Below, in pieces: positions 10,074 through 19,354 of a DNA stretch of 43,325 nucleotides (position 1 is its first letter; each line of letters begins with the position of its first letter). The notes beneath the pieces were generated by a model. The model was given only the letters and a program-made list of their open reading frames with translations, did no database searches and was not told the DNA's origin. Origin of the DNA: an uncultured Pelagibacteraceae bacterium (GTDB lineage: Bacteria; Pseudomonadota; Alphaproteobacteria; Pelagibacterales; Pelagibacteraceae); contig CABYDK010000005.1 in NCBI GenBank assembly GCA_902517735.1, forward strand, positions 1 to 43,325, in the 5' to 3' direction. The translations under genes and the position numbers were made by a program.

Positions 10074-11240
10074 ATGGAATTGGCTAAAAATTTAAACAGA
10101 CTTGGAACGGAGTCAGCGTTTTCAGTATTAGCTGAGGCAAAAAAATTAGAAGCTCAGGGTAAGCCAATGATACATTTGGGTTTAGGTCAACCAGACTTTA
10201 AAACACCAAAACATGTTGTTGAGGCAGCAAAAAAAGCACTAGATGATGGCCATCATGGATATGTTTTATCTAATGGAATTTTAGAATGTAGACAGGCTGT
10301 AACTAGAAAAATTAAAAAACTCTATAATCAAGAAATAGATCCGGAGAGAATTTTAATTATGCCAGGTGGAAAACCAACTATGCATTATGCTATTCAGTGT
10401 TTTGGTGAACCAGGAGCAGAAATAATTCACCCAACACCCGCATTTCCTATTTATGAATCTATGATCAATTATACTGGCTCAACACCAGTTCCTTACGATT
10501 TAACAAAAGATAAAGATTTAAGGTTTAGTGCTGATAGCATTTTATCTTTAATAACTGACAAAACTAGATTATTAATTTTAATAAACCCAAATAACCCTAC
10601 AGGAAGTTTTGTTGAAAAATCTGAGATAGATAAACTTGCAGAAGGTTTAAAAAATCACCCACATGTAACTATTTTGAGTGATGAAATTTATAGTAGACAA
10701 ATTTTTGACAATAAAGAGATGCCAACATTTTTTAATTATCCGGAACTAAGAGATAGGTTAATAGTTCTAGAAGGTTGGAGTAAAGCTTACTCTATGACAG
10801 GTTGGAGATTAGGTTGGAGTTTTTGGCCAGAACATTTAGTTCCGCATGTTAACAAACTTTTAATTAATAGTGTTTCATGTGTTAATGCAGCAGCACAATA
10901 TGCTGGAATAGCAGCTTTAGATGGTCCAGACGATTCAATTCATGAAATGATGGAAAAATTTACAGCTAGAAGAAATTTAATACATCAAGGTCTAAATGAC
11001 TTACCAGGTGTAGAATGCAGTTTACCAGGAGGAGCTTTTTATGCTTTCCCAAAAGTCGTTGGAACAGGAATGAATGGAGCTGAATTTTGTAAAAAAGCGA
11101 TGCATGAGGCAGGTGTAGCAATAGTTCCAGGAACCGCTTTTGGCCAAACATGTAATGACTATGTAAGATTTAGTTTTGCTGCTTCAAGGGATAATATTTC
11201 CCAAGCTTTAGAAAACATAAAGAAAATGCTAACTAAATAA
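10074..11240 (+). CDS. PLP-dependent aminotransferase, class I/II
   Basis: 388 aa; INPNNPTGSF, LEGWSKAYSMTGWRLGW (PLP-Lys), VRFSFAASRDNI. Confidence 0.93.
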   Translation: MELAKNLNRLGTESAFSVLAEAKKLEAQGKPMIHLGLGQPDFKTPKHVVEAAKKALDDGHHGYVLSNGILECRQAVTRKIKKLYNQEIDPERILIMPGGKPTMHYAIQCFGEPGAEIIHPTPAFPIYESMINYTGSTPVPYDLTKDKDLRFSADSILSLITDKTRLLILINPNNPTGSFVEKSEIDKLAEGLKNHPHVTILSDEIYSRQIFDNKEMPTFFNYPELRDRLIVLEGWSKAYSMTGWRLGWSFWPEHLVPHVNKLLINSVSCVNAAAQYAGIAALDGPDDSIHEMMEKFTARRNLIHQGLNDLPGVECSLPGGAFYAFPKVVGTGMNGAEFCKKAMHEAGVAIVPGTAFGQTCNDYVRFSFAASRDNISQALENIKKMLTK

Positions 11241-11278
11241 GCTGTATTTTTGTTTGAATTTTTACTAATATTCTTTCA

Positions 11279-12652
11279 ATGAATGATCAAGTACAAACTG
11301 AGCTTAAAAAAATTTTTAATGGAAGATTTTCAACTTCAGAGTCAACAAGAGCAAATTATGCAAGAGGAGAGGATACATATGATCCTATCTTATCTAAAGC
11401 AGTAGTTTTCCCAGAGACTAACGAAGAAGTTTCAAAAATATTAAGATTATGTAATGAGCATAAAGTTCCAGTTGTTCCTTTTGGAACAGGAACATCTTTA
11501 GAGGGAAATGTTGTTGGAAATGAAAAAGGAATTACAATTTGTTTAGAGAAAATGAACAAAGTTTTGAGTGTCAATGTCGAAGATTTTGATTGTAGAGTTC
11601 AAGCATGTGTAACCAAAGAACAGTTGAATGAACACTTAAGAGAAGATGGAGTTTTTTTCCCAATCGATCCTGGTGCAAATGCTGCAATTGGAGGAATGGC
11701 CTCAACGTCAGCTTCAGGGACTATGGCAGTTAAGTATGGAACTATGAAGACTGTAATAACCGGTCTTACTGTAGTTCTGCCTAATGGAGATATTATAAAA
11801 ACAGGTAGTAGAACAAAAAAAACATCAGCAGGTTATAATTTAACTAATCTTTTTATTGGCTCAGAAGGTACTTTAGGCGTAATTACTGAAATTCAATTAA
11901 GGTTATCACCAATACCAGAAAGCATAATGGCTGCAGTGTGTCATTTTCCAACTCTAGAAAGTGCAGTTCGAACTGCTCAACAAGTTATTCAATACGGAGT
12001 TCCAATTGCGAGGATTGAGATGCTTAATAAAGATCAAATGGGTATTAGTATAAATTATTCCAAGCTAAAAGATATTGAGGCAGTTCCAACATTGTTTTTT
12101 GAATTCCATGGATCAGAATTATCTAATAAAGAGAATATTAAAATCGTAGAGGAAATATCGAAAGATAATAATGGTAGCTCTTTCAAATGGGCTAAAGACC
12201 TAGCAGAAAGAAATAAACTTTGGAAGGCTAGATGGGATGTATATTATTCTGTAAAAGCTTTAATTAATAATGGAAGAGTTTACTCAACAGATGTATGCCT
12301 TCCTATTTCAAATGTAACCGAGTGTGTAAATTTTGCAGAGGAAAAAGCTAAAAAATTTGGTCTTAGAGCTCCGATGGTAGGTCATTTGGGAGATGGAAAT
12401 TTTCACGTGCTTTTACCTTTTGATCCTGCAGATAAAGAAATGTATAGAAAAATTAAAGAATTTAATGATTTATTAATTAGAAAAGCGTTAGAATTAAATG
12501 GAACAATTACAGGTGAACACGGCGTAGGACTTCATAAAAAAGAATATCTACTAGAGGAACACGCTGATAATATTCCAATAATGAAATTAATAAAAAGAAG
12601 TATAGATCAAAACAATATAATGAATCCTGGTAAGATATTCGATCTTAACTAA
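11279..12652 (+). CDS. FAD-binding oxidoreductase, GlcD/D-lactate dehydrogenase-like
   Basis: 457 aa; VVPFGTGTSLEGN FAD-binding, FPIDPGANAAIGGMASTSASGTMAVKYGTMK, TGEHGVGLHKKEYL C-terminal motif. Confidence 0.92.
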   Translation: MNDQVQTELKKIFNGRFSTSESTRANYARGEDTYDPILSKAVVFPETNEEVSKILRLCNEHKVPVVPFGTGTSLEGNVVGNEKGITICLEKMNKVLSVNVEDFDCRVQACVTKEQLNEHLREDGVFFPIDPGANAAIGGMASTSASGTMAVKYGTMKTVITGLTVVLPNGDIIKTGSRTKKTSAGYNLTNLFIGSEGTLGVITEIQLRLSPIPESIMAAVCHFPTLESAVRTAQQVIQYGVPIARIEMLNKDQMGISINYSKLKDIEAVPTLFFEFHGSELSNKENIKIVEEISKDNNGSSFKWAKDLAERNKLWKARWDVYYSVKALINNGRVYSTDVCLPISNVTECVNFAEEKAKKFGLRAPMVGHLGDGNFHVLLPFDPADKEMYRKIKEFNDLLIRKALELNGTITGEHGVGLHKKEYLLEEHADNIPIMKLIKRSIDQNNIMNPGKIFDLN

Positions 12653-12671
12653 TAATCTAAATAATTTTTTT

Positions 12672-13625
12672 ATGAAAAAAATTTTGATTACAAGAAAACT
12701 AATTAAAGATAGTGAAGATAAAGCCTCAAAAACTTTTAACCCTATATTTAATAATAATGATGAATTATATTCACAATCAAAAGTAATAGAAATGAGTCAA
12801 GGTTGTGATGGTATTTTGTCATCACTTACTGACAAAATGGATATAGAAACTATTAATAAGTTGCCAGACACTATAAAAATTATTTCAAATTTTGCTGTTG
12901 GATTTGGAAATATTGATTTAGGTGCAGCAAAAAAAAGGGGCATAACTGTAACTAATACTCCAGAAGTTTTATCAGATGCTACTGCAGAAATTGGAGTACT
13001 TTTAATATTAGGTGCTTGTAGAAGAGCTTCTGAAGGAATAGAATCTGCAAGAGAAGGTGGATGGAAATGGTCTGCAGACTATTTAATCGGAAAACAATTA
13101 ACAGGAACGAGATTAGGTATATTGGGTATGGGAAGAATAGGTCAAAAGATTGCAAAAATAGCTAAATCTTTAGGAATGATAATTCATTACCATAATCGAT
13201 CAAAATTAAATGAAGATAAAGAGGATGGAGCAATTTATCATGATAACATAAAAAGCCTTTTCTCAGTGTCTGACGTATTATCTATTTGCTGTCCTGCAAC
13301 TAAAGAAACAGAAAATATGATTAATAAAGAAACAGTCGAGTATTTTCCAAAAGGAGCAGTAATAACTAACGTAGCTAGAGGAGATATAGTTGACGATGAG
13401 GCATTAATTGATGCTTTAAATAGGAGAAAAATTTATGCTGTTGGATTAGATGTTTATAAAAATGAACCTAATTTAAATCCAGGATATCTTAAAATAAAAT
13501 CAGCTTTTATTTTACCTCACTTAGGAAGTGCTACTAAGGATACAAGAATTGCAATGGCTAACTTGGCGATAGATAATATTGGAGAATTTTTCAAAACTGG
13601 AAACTGTGTTAATAAAGTGAATTAA
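12672..13625 (+). CDS. D-isomer-specific 2-hydroxyacid dehydrogenase (glyoxylate/hydroxypyruvate reductase type)
   Basis: 317 aa; LGILGMGRIGQKIAKIA Rossmann motif; NVARGDIVDDEALIDAL; LPHLGSAT. Confidence 0.93.
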   Translation: MKKILITRKLIKDSEDKASKTFNPIFNNNDELYSQSKVIEMSQGCDGILSSLTDKMDIETINKLPDTIKIISNFAVGFGNIDLGAAKKRGITVTNTPEVLSDATAEIGVLLILGACRRASEGIESAREGGWKWSADYLIGKQLTGTRLGILGMGRIGQKIAKIAKSLGMIIHYHNRSKLNEDKEDGAIYHDNIKSLFSVSDVLSICCPATKETENMINKETVEYFPKGAVITNVARGDIVDDEALIDALNRRKIYAVGLDVYKNEPNLNPGYLKIKSAFILPHLGSATKDTRIAMANLAIDNIGEFFKTGNCVNKVN

Positions 13626-13716
13626 TTCTACCTAAGATTGTATATATTTAAACTTCTGCGACATCTACGCCCTTTTTTACAAAGACTCTAAAGAAAATCT
13701 GTGTTTAAATTATTCC

Positions 13717-13728
13717 AGTTAATTAACT
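13717..13728. promoter_or_regulatory. perfect 12-bp palindrome AGTTAATTAACT just upstream of the dctP ribosome-binding site
   Basis: Direct reading; followed by AGAGGAG Shine-Dalgarno (about 13732-13738) and ATG 13744. Function unknown. Confidence 0.3.
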
Positions 13729-13743
13729 ATTAGAGGAGAAATA

Positions 13744-14901
13744 ATGACTAAAGAAAACAAATCATTAAAGACTCAAACGTCATCAAGACGTAAGTTCTTT
13801 AAAACTGCTGCTAAAGCTGGAGCTGTTGCTGCAGCTACAGTTGCAATGCCAAACATTGCAAGAGCAGACGGTCATGTAACATTAAAGATGCAAGCAGCTT
13901 GGCCATCAGGCGCTAACATCTTTTTTGAAATGGCTGGTGACTACTGTAACATGGTTAAAGAAATGTCTGGAGGTTCACTTAAGATTGACCTTCAACCAGT
14001 AGGTTCAGTTGTAAAAACTTCAGAAATCGGAGCTGCTGTAAGTGATGGTAACCTTGATATGGGTCACTGGGTGACAGCATATTGGTATGGTAAAAATCCT
14101 GCGGCTTCACTTTTTGGAACTGGTCCTTCATACGGAATGTCATCTCAAGAAGTTATGGGATGGATGGAGTATGGTGGAGGAAGAAAATTATATGATGAAG
14201 CAGTAGCTTCAGTTGGATTCGATTATATTGGATTCTTTCATATGCCAATGCCAGCACAACCTTTTGGTTGGTTCAAAAAGAACGTAACGAAAGTATCTGA
14301 TGTTAAAGGTATGAAGTATAGAACTGTTGGTTTAGCGACTAACGTTTTAACTGCTATGGGGATGGTCGTAAGACAATTACCAGGTGGTGAAATCCAACCA
14401 GCAATGAAAACTGGTCTGATTGATGCTGCAGAGTTTAACAATCCTACATCAGACTCACAGTTTGGAATGCAAGATGTATCTAAACACTATCACTTAGGTA
14501 GTTTCCACCAGTCTCAAGAAATGTTTGAGATACCGGTGAACAAAAAAAGATACAATAGCCTTTCACCTGCTCATCAAGCTATCTTGAAAAATGCTGCATA
14601 TGCTGCAAACTCAGATAACTACTTCAAAGCTTTAGTTAGATATTCTCAAGATCTAGCAAAATTGATGAATGAGCATAAGGTAAATGTTTACCAAACATCT
14701 GATGCAATTTTAGCTGAACAGCTAAAAGGCTGGGATAAAATTGTTGGTGATTTCTCTAAGAAAGATCCTTTCTTTAAGAAAATTATCGCATCTCAAAAAG
14801 CATACGCTAAGAGAACAATGAAGTATCTGTTGATGAATCAACCGAACTACAAATTAGCTTATGAAAATGAGTTTGGTCCAATCGCAAAAGTTAAAATTTA
14901 A
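13744..14901 (+). CDS. TRAP transporter substrate-binding protein DctP (TAT-type leader; TakP-like)
   Basis: 385 aa; SSRRKFFKTAAKAGAVAAATVAMPNIARADG twin-arginine leader; DctP fold motifs; followed by DctQ and DctM. Confidence 0.92.
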   Translation: MTKENKSLKTQTSSRRKFFKTAAKAGAVAAATVAMPNIARADGHVTLKMQAAWPSGANIFFEMAGDYCNMVKEMSGGSLKIDLQPVGSVVKTSEIGAAVSDGNLDMGHWVTAYWYGKNPAASLFGTGPSYGMSSQEVMGWMEYGGGRKLYDEAVASVGFDYIGFFHMPMPAQPFGWFKKNVTKVSDVKGMKYRTVGLATNVLTAMGMVVRQLPGGEIQPAMKTGLIDAAEFNNPTSDSQFGMQDVSKHYHLGSFHQSQEMFEIPVNKKRYNSLSPAHQAILKNAAYAANSDNYFKALVRYSQDLAKLMNEHKVNVYQTSDAILAEQLKGWDKIVGDFSKKDPFFKKIIASQKAYAKRTMKYLLMNQPNYKLAYENEFGPIAKVKI

Positions 14902-14921
14902 TTAACTTTAAATTGATTTAG

Positions 14922-14954
14922 AAAAAGGGGGGTTTAAAAACCCCCTTTTTTTTT
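14922..14954 (+). terminator. intrinsic terminator-like hairpin between dctP and dctQ
   Basis: AAAAAGGGGG-gTTTAAAAA-CCCCCTTTTTTTTT: about 10-bp stem, then a T tract. Confidence 0.85.
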
Positions 14955-14983
14955 ACCAAATTTTACTATAATTATGAATTATT

Positions 14984-15568
14984 ATGGAATCCTACATTAG
15001 ATTTGCTGATACATTAAGTACTTCAATGGGTAAGGCTTTTTCTTGGTGTATTGTTATTTTAATGGGAGGAACAGTATATGAAGTAGTTATGGCTTATGCA
15101 TTTAATGCTCCTACATTATGGAATTTTGATTTTAGTATGCAAATGTACGGAGCGATATTAATGATGTCAGGGGCATATTGTTTAGCAACAGAAGCTCATG
15201 TAAGGGGTGATGTAATTTATAGATTATTTAGTCAAAAAACACAGGCATGGATAGATTTAGTGCTTTATTTCATTTTCTTTTTTCCAGGCGTTATAGCTTT
15301 AGCTTTTTATGGTTACGAGTATGCAGCACAGGCTTGGAAAATTAAAGAGACTAGCTGGAGCAGTCCAGCTCAAATCCAAATTTATATGGTTAAATCTATG
15401 ATCCCTGCAGCAGGGGTTATGCTAATTATTCAGGGAGTAAGCGAAGTATTCAGATCAATAATTTGTATAAAGACTGGTATTTGGCCTTCGAGAATGGTTG
15501 TTGCAGAGGAAACAGATAAAATTTTAATGAGAACTTCACAAGCAGAGGATAAGAACAATGTTATTTAG
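14984..15568 (+). CDS. TRAP transporter small permease DctQ
   Basis: 194 aa, 4-TM; TLWNFDFSMQMYGAILMMSGAYCLATEAHVRGDVIY typical of DctQ. Confidence 0.9.
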   Translation: MESYIRFADTLSTSMGKAFSWCIVILMGGTVYEVVMAYAFNAPTLWNFDFSMQMYGAILMMSGAYCLATEAHVRGDVIYRLFSQKTQAWIDLVLYFIFFFPGVIALAFYGYEYAAQAWKIKETSWSSPAQIQIYMVKSMIPAAGVMLIIQGVSEVFRSIICIKTGIWPSRMVVAEETDKILMRTSQAEDKNNVI

Positions 15569-16919
15569 TCTTACGAATCCTGAAGTAGCAATTCTAATGA
15601 TGGGTGTGTTTTTATTTGCGGTATTATTAGGCTTCCCTATAGCATTTACTTTAATGGCTATGGGAATTGGTTTTGGCTATTATGCTTATTACGATCCAGT
15701 TTTAATGGATCACCTTTTTGATAATAGAATATTTTCTTTATTTGTAAAAAACACTTACACAGTCATGGATAATAACGTGCTCACAGCTGTGCCACTTTTT
15801 TTATTTATGGGATATTTGGTTGAGAGAGCAGGAATAGTAGCTAAATTATTTTTTGCAATAAGATTAGCAGCTCATAGATTGCCAGCGTCAATGGCAGTAG
15901 CTGCTCTTATAACATGTACTTTATTTTCCACTGCAACAGGAATTATTGGAGCAGTGGTAACATTAATGGGTTTATTAGCTTGGCCAGCAATGGTTAAAGC
16001 AGGATATGATAAAAAATTTGCATCAGGAATAATTTGTAGTGGTGGTTGTTTGGGAATTTTAATTCCACCAAGTATTATGTTGATTGTTTATTCTGTGATT
16101 GCTCAACTATCTCCTTTAAGATTATTTGCTGCAGCAATTTTTCCAGGATTAATGTTGGCTGGATTATATATTGCATATGCAGTGACAAGAGCCTGGTTAA
16201 ATCCATCTATAGCACCAAGACCACCAGCTGAAGATATTCCACCAAGAGCAGAAATTTTGAAAGAAGTTTTAGTTTCTTTTGTGCCCTTATTTGGCTTGAT
16301 AATGTTAGTGCTTGGAACAATTTTAGCCGGAATTGCTACACCTGCAGAAGCTGCAGCAGCAGGAGCTTTTGGAGCATTAATCTTATCTTGGTTTTATAAA
16401 ACTCTTAAATGGCAAAATTTTAAAGAGTCTGTTTTTTTAACAGCAAAGACAACTGCAATGATTATGTGGTTGTTTATTGGATCATGGACTTTTTCTTCAG
16501 TCTTTTCTTATTTAGGAGGTCATGAAGTATTTGAGCATTTCTTTACATCAATAAATATAACGACATGGCAATTTTTAATAATAACTCAAATTATAATTTT
16601 TCTATTAGGGTGGCCTTTAGAATGGACTGAAATTTTAATTATATTCGTGCCGATATTTTTACCGTTATTAGAAATATTCAACGTGAATCCATATTTTTTT
16701 GCAATGTTAATTGCTTTAAACTTACAGACCTCTTTTTTGACACCGCCTATGGCTATGTCTGCTTATTATCTTAAAGGAGTACAAAAAACTAATGTTGAGT
16801 TACTTGAAATATTTAAAGGCATTATGCCGTTTTTGGGTATAGTTATTTTTGGAATGTTTTTAATGTATATGTTCCCTGGAATTGCCTTGTGGCTTCCAGA
16901 AGTGTTATTTGCAGACTAA
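15558..16919 (+). CDS. TRAP transporter large permease DctM
   Basis: 453 aa multi-TM; GFPIAFTLM, AVPLFLFMGYLVERAGI, GGCLGILIPPSIMLIVY, TPAEAAAAGAFGAL. Confidence 0.95.
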   Translation: MLFSLTNPEVAILMMGVFLFAVLLGFPIAFTLMAMGIGFGYYAYYDPVLMDHLFDNRIFSLFVKNTYTVMDNNVLTAVPLFLFMGYLVERAGIVAKLFFAIRLAAHRLPASMAVAALITCTLFSTATGIIGAVVTLMGLLAWPAMVKAGYDKKFASGIICSGGCLGILIPPSIMLIVYSVIAQLSPLRLFAAAIFPGLMLAGLYIAYAVTRAWLNPSIAPRPPAEDIPPRAEILKEVLVSFVPLFGLIMLVLGTILAGIATPAEAAAAGAFGALILSWFYKTLKWQNFKESVFLTAKTTAMIMWLFIGSWTFSSVFSYLGGHEVFEHFFTSINITTWQFLIITQIIIFLLGWPLEWTEILIIFVPIFLPLLEIFNVNPYFFAMLIALNLQTSFLTPPMAMSAYYLKGVQKTNVELLEIFKGIMPFLGIVIFGMFLMYMFPGIALWLPEVLFAD

Positions 16920-16925
16920 TAAAAA

Positions 16926-18251
16926 ATGATTGATATATTTTCGTTAAGCGTTGAGGAGATGGTCTCAAAAATTAAAGAGGGAAATCTAGCTTCAGTTGAA
17001 GTTTGTGAAAAATACATTGAAAGAATAAATAAATTTGAAAAAGATATTAAAGCTTGGGCCTATTTTGATAAAAAAGTTTTATTAGAGAAAGCTGCTGATG
17101 CAGATGAGCATAGGAAATCTGGAAAACCTGTTGGTCCATTACATGGAATTCCTATTGCTATTAAAGATATAATCGGAACTGTAGATATGCCAACTGAATG
17201 TGGAACACCAATTAGAAAAGGTAAATCATATTCTCAAAACGCTGAAATAGTTGAACTTTTACATTCTGCTGGTGCTATTGTAATGGGTAAAACTACTACG
17301 TCAGAATTAGCATATCTTGGTCCACCGAAAACTACTAATCCTCATGATTATTCACGAACACCAGGTGGTTCATCTAGTGGTTCAGCAGCTTCAGTTGCAT
17401 CTCTTATGGCACCACTTTCAATCGGGTCACAAACAGGTGGATCAGTTATTAGACCTGCTTCTTATTGTGGTGTTGTAGGATATAAGCCAACCTATGGTCT
17501 AATTTCAAGAAATGGTGTTTTAAGAACTTCTTATGCGTTGGATCATATGGGAATTTTTGGAAGAACTGTTGAAGATGTAGCATTATTAGCAAAGGTTTTA
17601 ATTAAAAAAGATCACCATGATACAGCAACTATTTATTATTCAGCTGAAAATATTTTAGAAGAAACAAAAAAAGGTCCAGCATATGAACCTAAGTTTATTT
17701 TTTATAAGTCAGATTATTGGAAGATAATTGATAAAAAATCACGAGAGTCTTTTGAATATTTTATTAAATCATTTAAAAATATTGAGGTATTTGACACTCC
17801 ATCATATTTTAAGGATATTCATAAATATCATCAAATTATTCATGAAACCGATTTGGCTAATAATTTTGCTGTATATTTCAAAAAATATAAGAATAAATTA
17901 TCAAAATATATGCAAACTGCTATTGCCAAAGGCAATAAACATTCAGCAAAAGAATATGCTGAGGCAATTGATTTTAAAAAAAGAAGTTATGAGTCTTATC
18001 AAGAAGTCTTTGAGGACTACCATGGTGTGTTATCCCCCTCAAGTCCTGGTGTAGCACCTAAAGGCTTGAAGAGCACTGGAACAGCAGAATTTAATAAAGT
18101 GTGGTCTTATTTAGGAACACCTTGTATTTCTCTTCCATTACTCGAGGGTGAAAATAATTTACCATTAGGAGTTCAGCTAATAGGCGATCGTTATGATGAC
18201 CATAGATTTTTAGGGGTTGCTAATTGGTTAGAAAAGGAATGTAATAATTAA
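16926..18251 (+). CDS. amidase (amidase signature family)
   Basis: 441 aa; GPLHGIPIAIKDI, TPGGSSSGSAASVASLMAPLSIGSQTGGSVIRPASYCGVVGYKPTYG (Ser-cisSer-Lys signature). Confidence 0.95.
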   Translation: MIDIFSLSVEEMVSKIKEGNLASVEVCEKYIERINKFEKDIKAWAYFDKKVLLEKAADADEHRKSGKPVGPLHGIPIAIKDIIGTVDMPTECGTPIRKGKSYSQNAEIVELLHSAGAIVMGKTTTSELAYLGPPKTTNPHDYSRTPGGSSSGSAASVASLMAPLSIGSQTGGSVIRPASYCGVVGYKPTYGLISRNGVLRTSYALDHMGIFGRTVEDVALLAKVLIKKDHHDTATIYYSAENILEETKKGPAYEPKFIFYKSDYWKIIDKKSRESFEYFIKSFKNIEVFDTPSYFKDIHKYHQIIHETDLANNFAVYFKKYKNKLSKYMQTAIAKGNKHSAKEYAEAIDFKKRSYESYQEVFEDYHGVLSPSSPGVAPKGLKSTGTAEFNKVWSYLGTPCISLPLLEGENNLPLGVQLIGDRYDDHRFLGVANWLEKECNN

Positions 18252-18252
18252 A

Positions 18253-18429
18253 ATGCAAAAGTTTACAACATTTTTAGGCTCTTTACTTGCTATCGCTTTT
18301 TTAGTGGGTCTAGCGACTACCTTAACTAGATCACCAATGATAGGTTTTTTTGATGTATTGCCTGTTTATATTTTGATGGGTATCGCAATCTTTATGATGG
18401 TTTATGAAGCCTTCTTCGATAAAAAATAA
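18253..18429 (+). CDS. small membrane protein, unknown function
   Basis: 58-aa ORF below the supplied-track cutoff: MQKFTTFLGSLLAIAFLVGLATTLTRSPMIGFFDVLPVYILMGIAIFMMVYEAFFDKK; two predicted TM segments; fits the gap between amidase and EamA. Confidence 0.65.
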   Translation: MQKFTTFLGSLLAIAFLVGLATTLTRSPMIGFFDVLPVYILMGIAIFMMVYEAFFDKK

Positions 18430-18448
18430 ATAATTTAAAAGTAAATCA

Positions 18449-19354
18449 TTGAGTTCTAAAACTAATAACCTTTTTGCACTTTCACTTTTATTTATCCAAC
18501 CTATTTTTATGGCATCAAATTTAGTTGTAGCTCGAGGCGGTGTTGAATATGTTCCACCGATTTCTTTAGCATTTTGGAGATGGACATTAGTTTTTTTGAT
18601 TCTCTTACCTTTTACTTATGTATCATTAAAAAAAAATTATAAAACTATGAAAAAGGAATATAAAAAACTTTTTTTTTTAGGGGCAACAGGCTGTGGTATT
18701 TGTGGAGCTTTTCCTTTTTTAGCAGGCCAAACTACTACTGTTACTAATATGGGAATTATATATACATCATCACCAATATTTATAATTTTGATTTCTAGTA
18801 TTTTTTTTAATGAAAAAATCAATATTATAAAAGTTGTCGGGCTTATATCTTGTTTAATTGGAGTTTTTGCAATTATTATTAAAGGTGATCTTAATTTATT
18901 GATAAATCTTAATTTTACTATAGGTGATCTTTGGATGTTAGCTGCTGCTATAGGATGGGCACTATACTCAATTTATTTATTTTATTGGAAAACAAAACTT
19001 GAAATTTTTCAAAGATTTACATTAATTGCTTTTTTTGGAGCAGTTAGTTTGCTACCTTTTTACATTGGTGAGGAAATTTTTTTTGAAAAAACTATTTTTA
19101 GCGAAGAATTTTTTATGTGGGTGATTTTTGCAGCAATTTCTCCAGGAATAATTGCATTTACACTTTACACATTAGCTCAAAAAAAACTGGGTGCATCTTT
19201 AACTGGGTTTACTTTATATATTTTTACAATTTATGGTGCAATCTATGGTTATTTCTTATTTGAAGAAAAATTAGAAAATTATCATTTGATCGGAACAATT
19301 TTGGTATTTATTGGCGTATACTTAGCAAAGAAAAAAAATGTTAAAAAAACTTAG
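18449..19354 (+). CDS. EamA/DMT-superfamily transporter
   Basis: 301 aa, about 10 TM in two EamA-like halves; TTG start. Confidence 0.9.
   Translation: MSSKTNNLFALSLLFIQPIFMASNLVVARGGVEYVPPISLAFWRWTLVFLILLPFTYVSLKKNYKTMKKEYKKLFFLGATGCGICGAFPFLAGQTTTVTNMGIIYTSSPIFIILISSIFFNEKINIIKVVGLISCLIGVFAIIIKGDLNLLINLNFTIGDLWMLAAAIGWALYSIYLFYWKTKLEIFQRFTLIAFFGAVSLLPFYIGEEIFFEKTIFSEEFFMWVIFAAISPGIIAFTLYTLAQKKLGASLTGFTLYIFTIYGAIYGYFLFEEKLENYHLIGTILVFIGVYLAKKKNVKKT

Noticed and set aside
17728-18054. 108-aa plus-strand ORF inside the amidase gene
   Set aside because: Alternate-frame ORF within a confidently identified amidase; composition (Ile/Leu/Lys-rich) is typical of frame-shifted AT-rich coding sequence.
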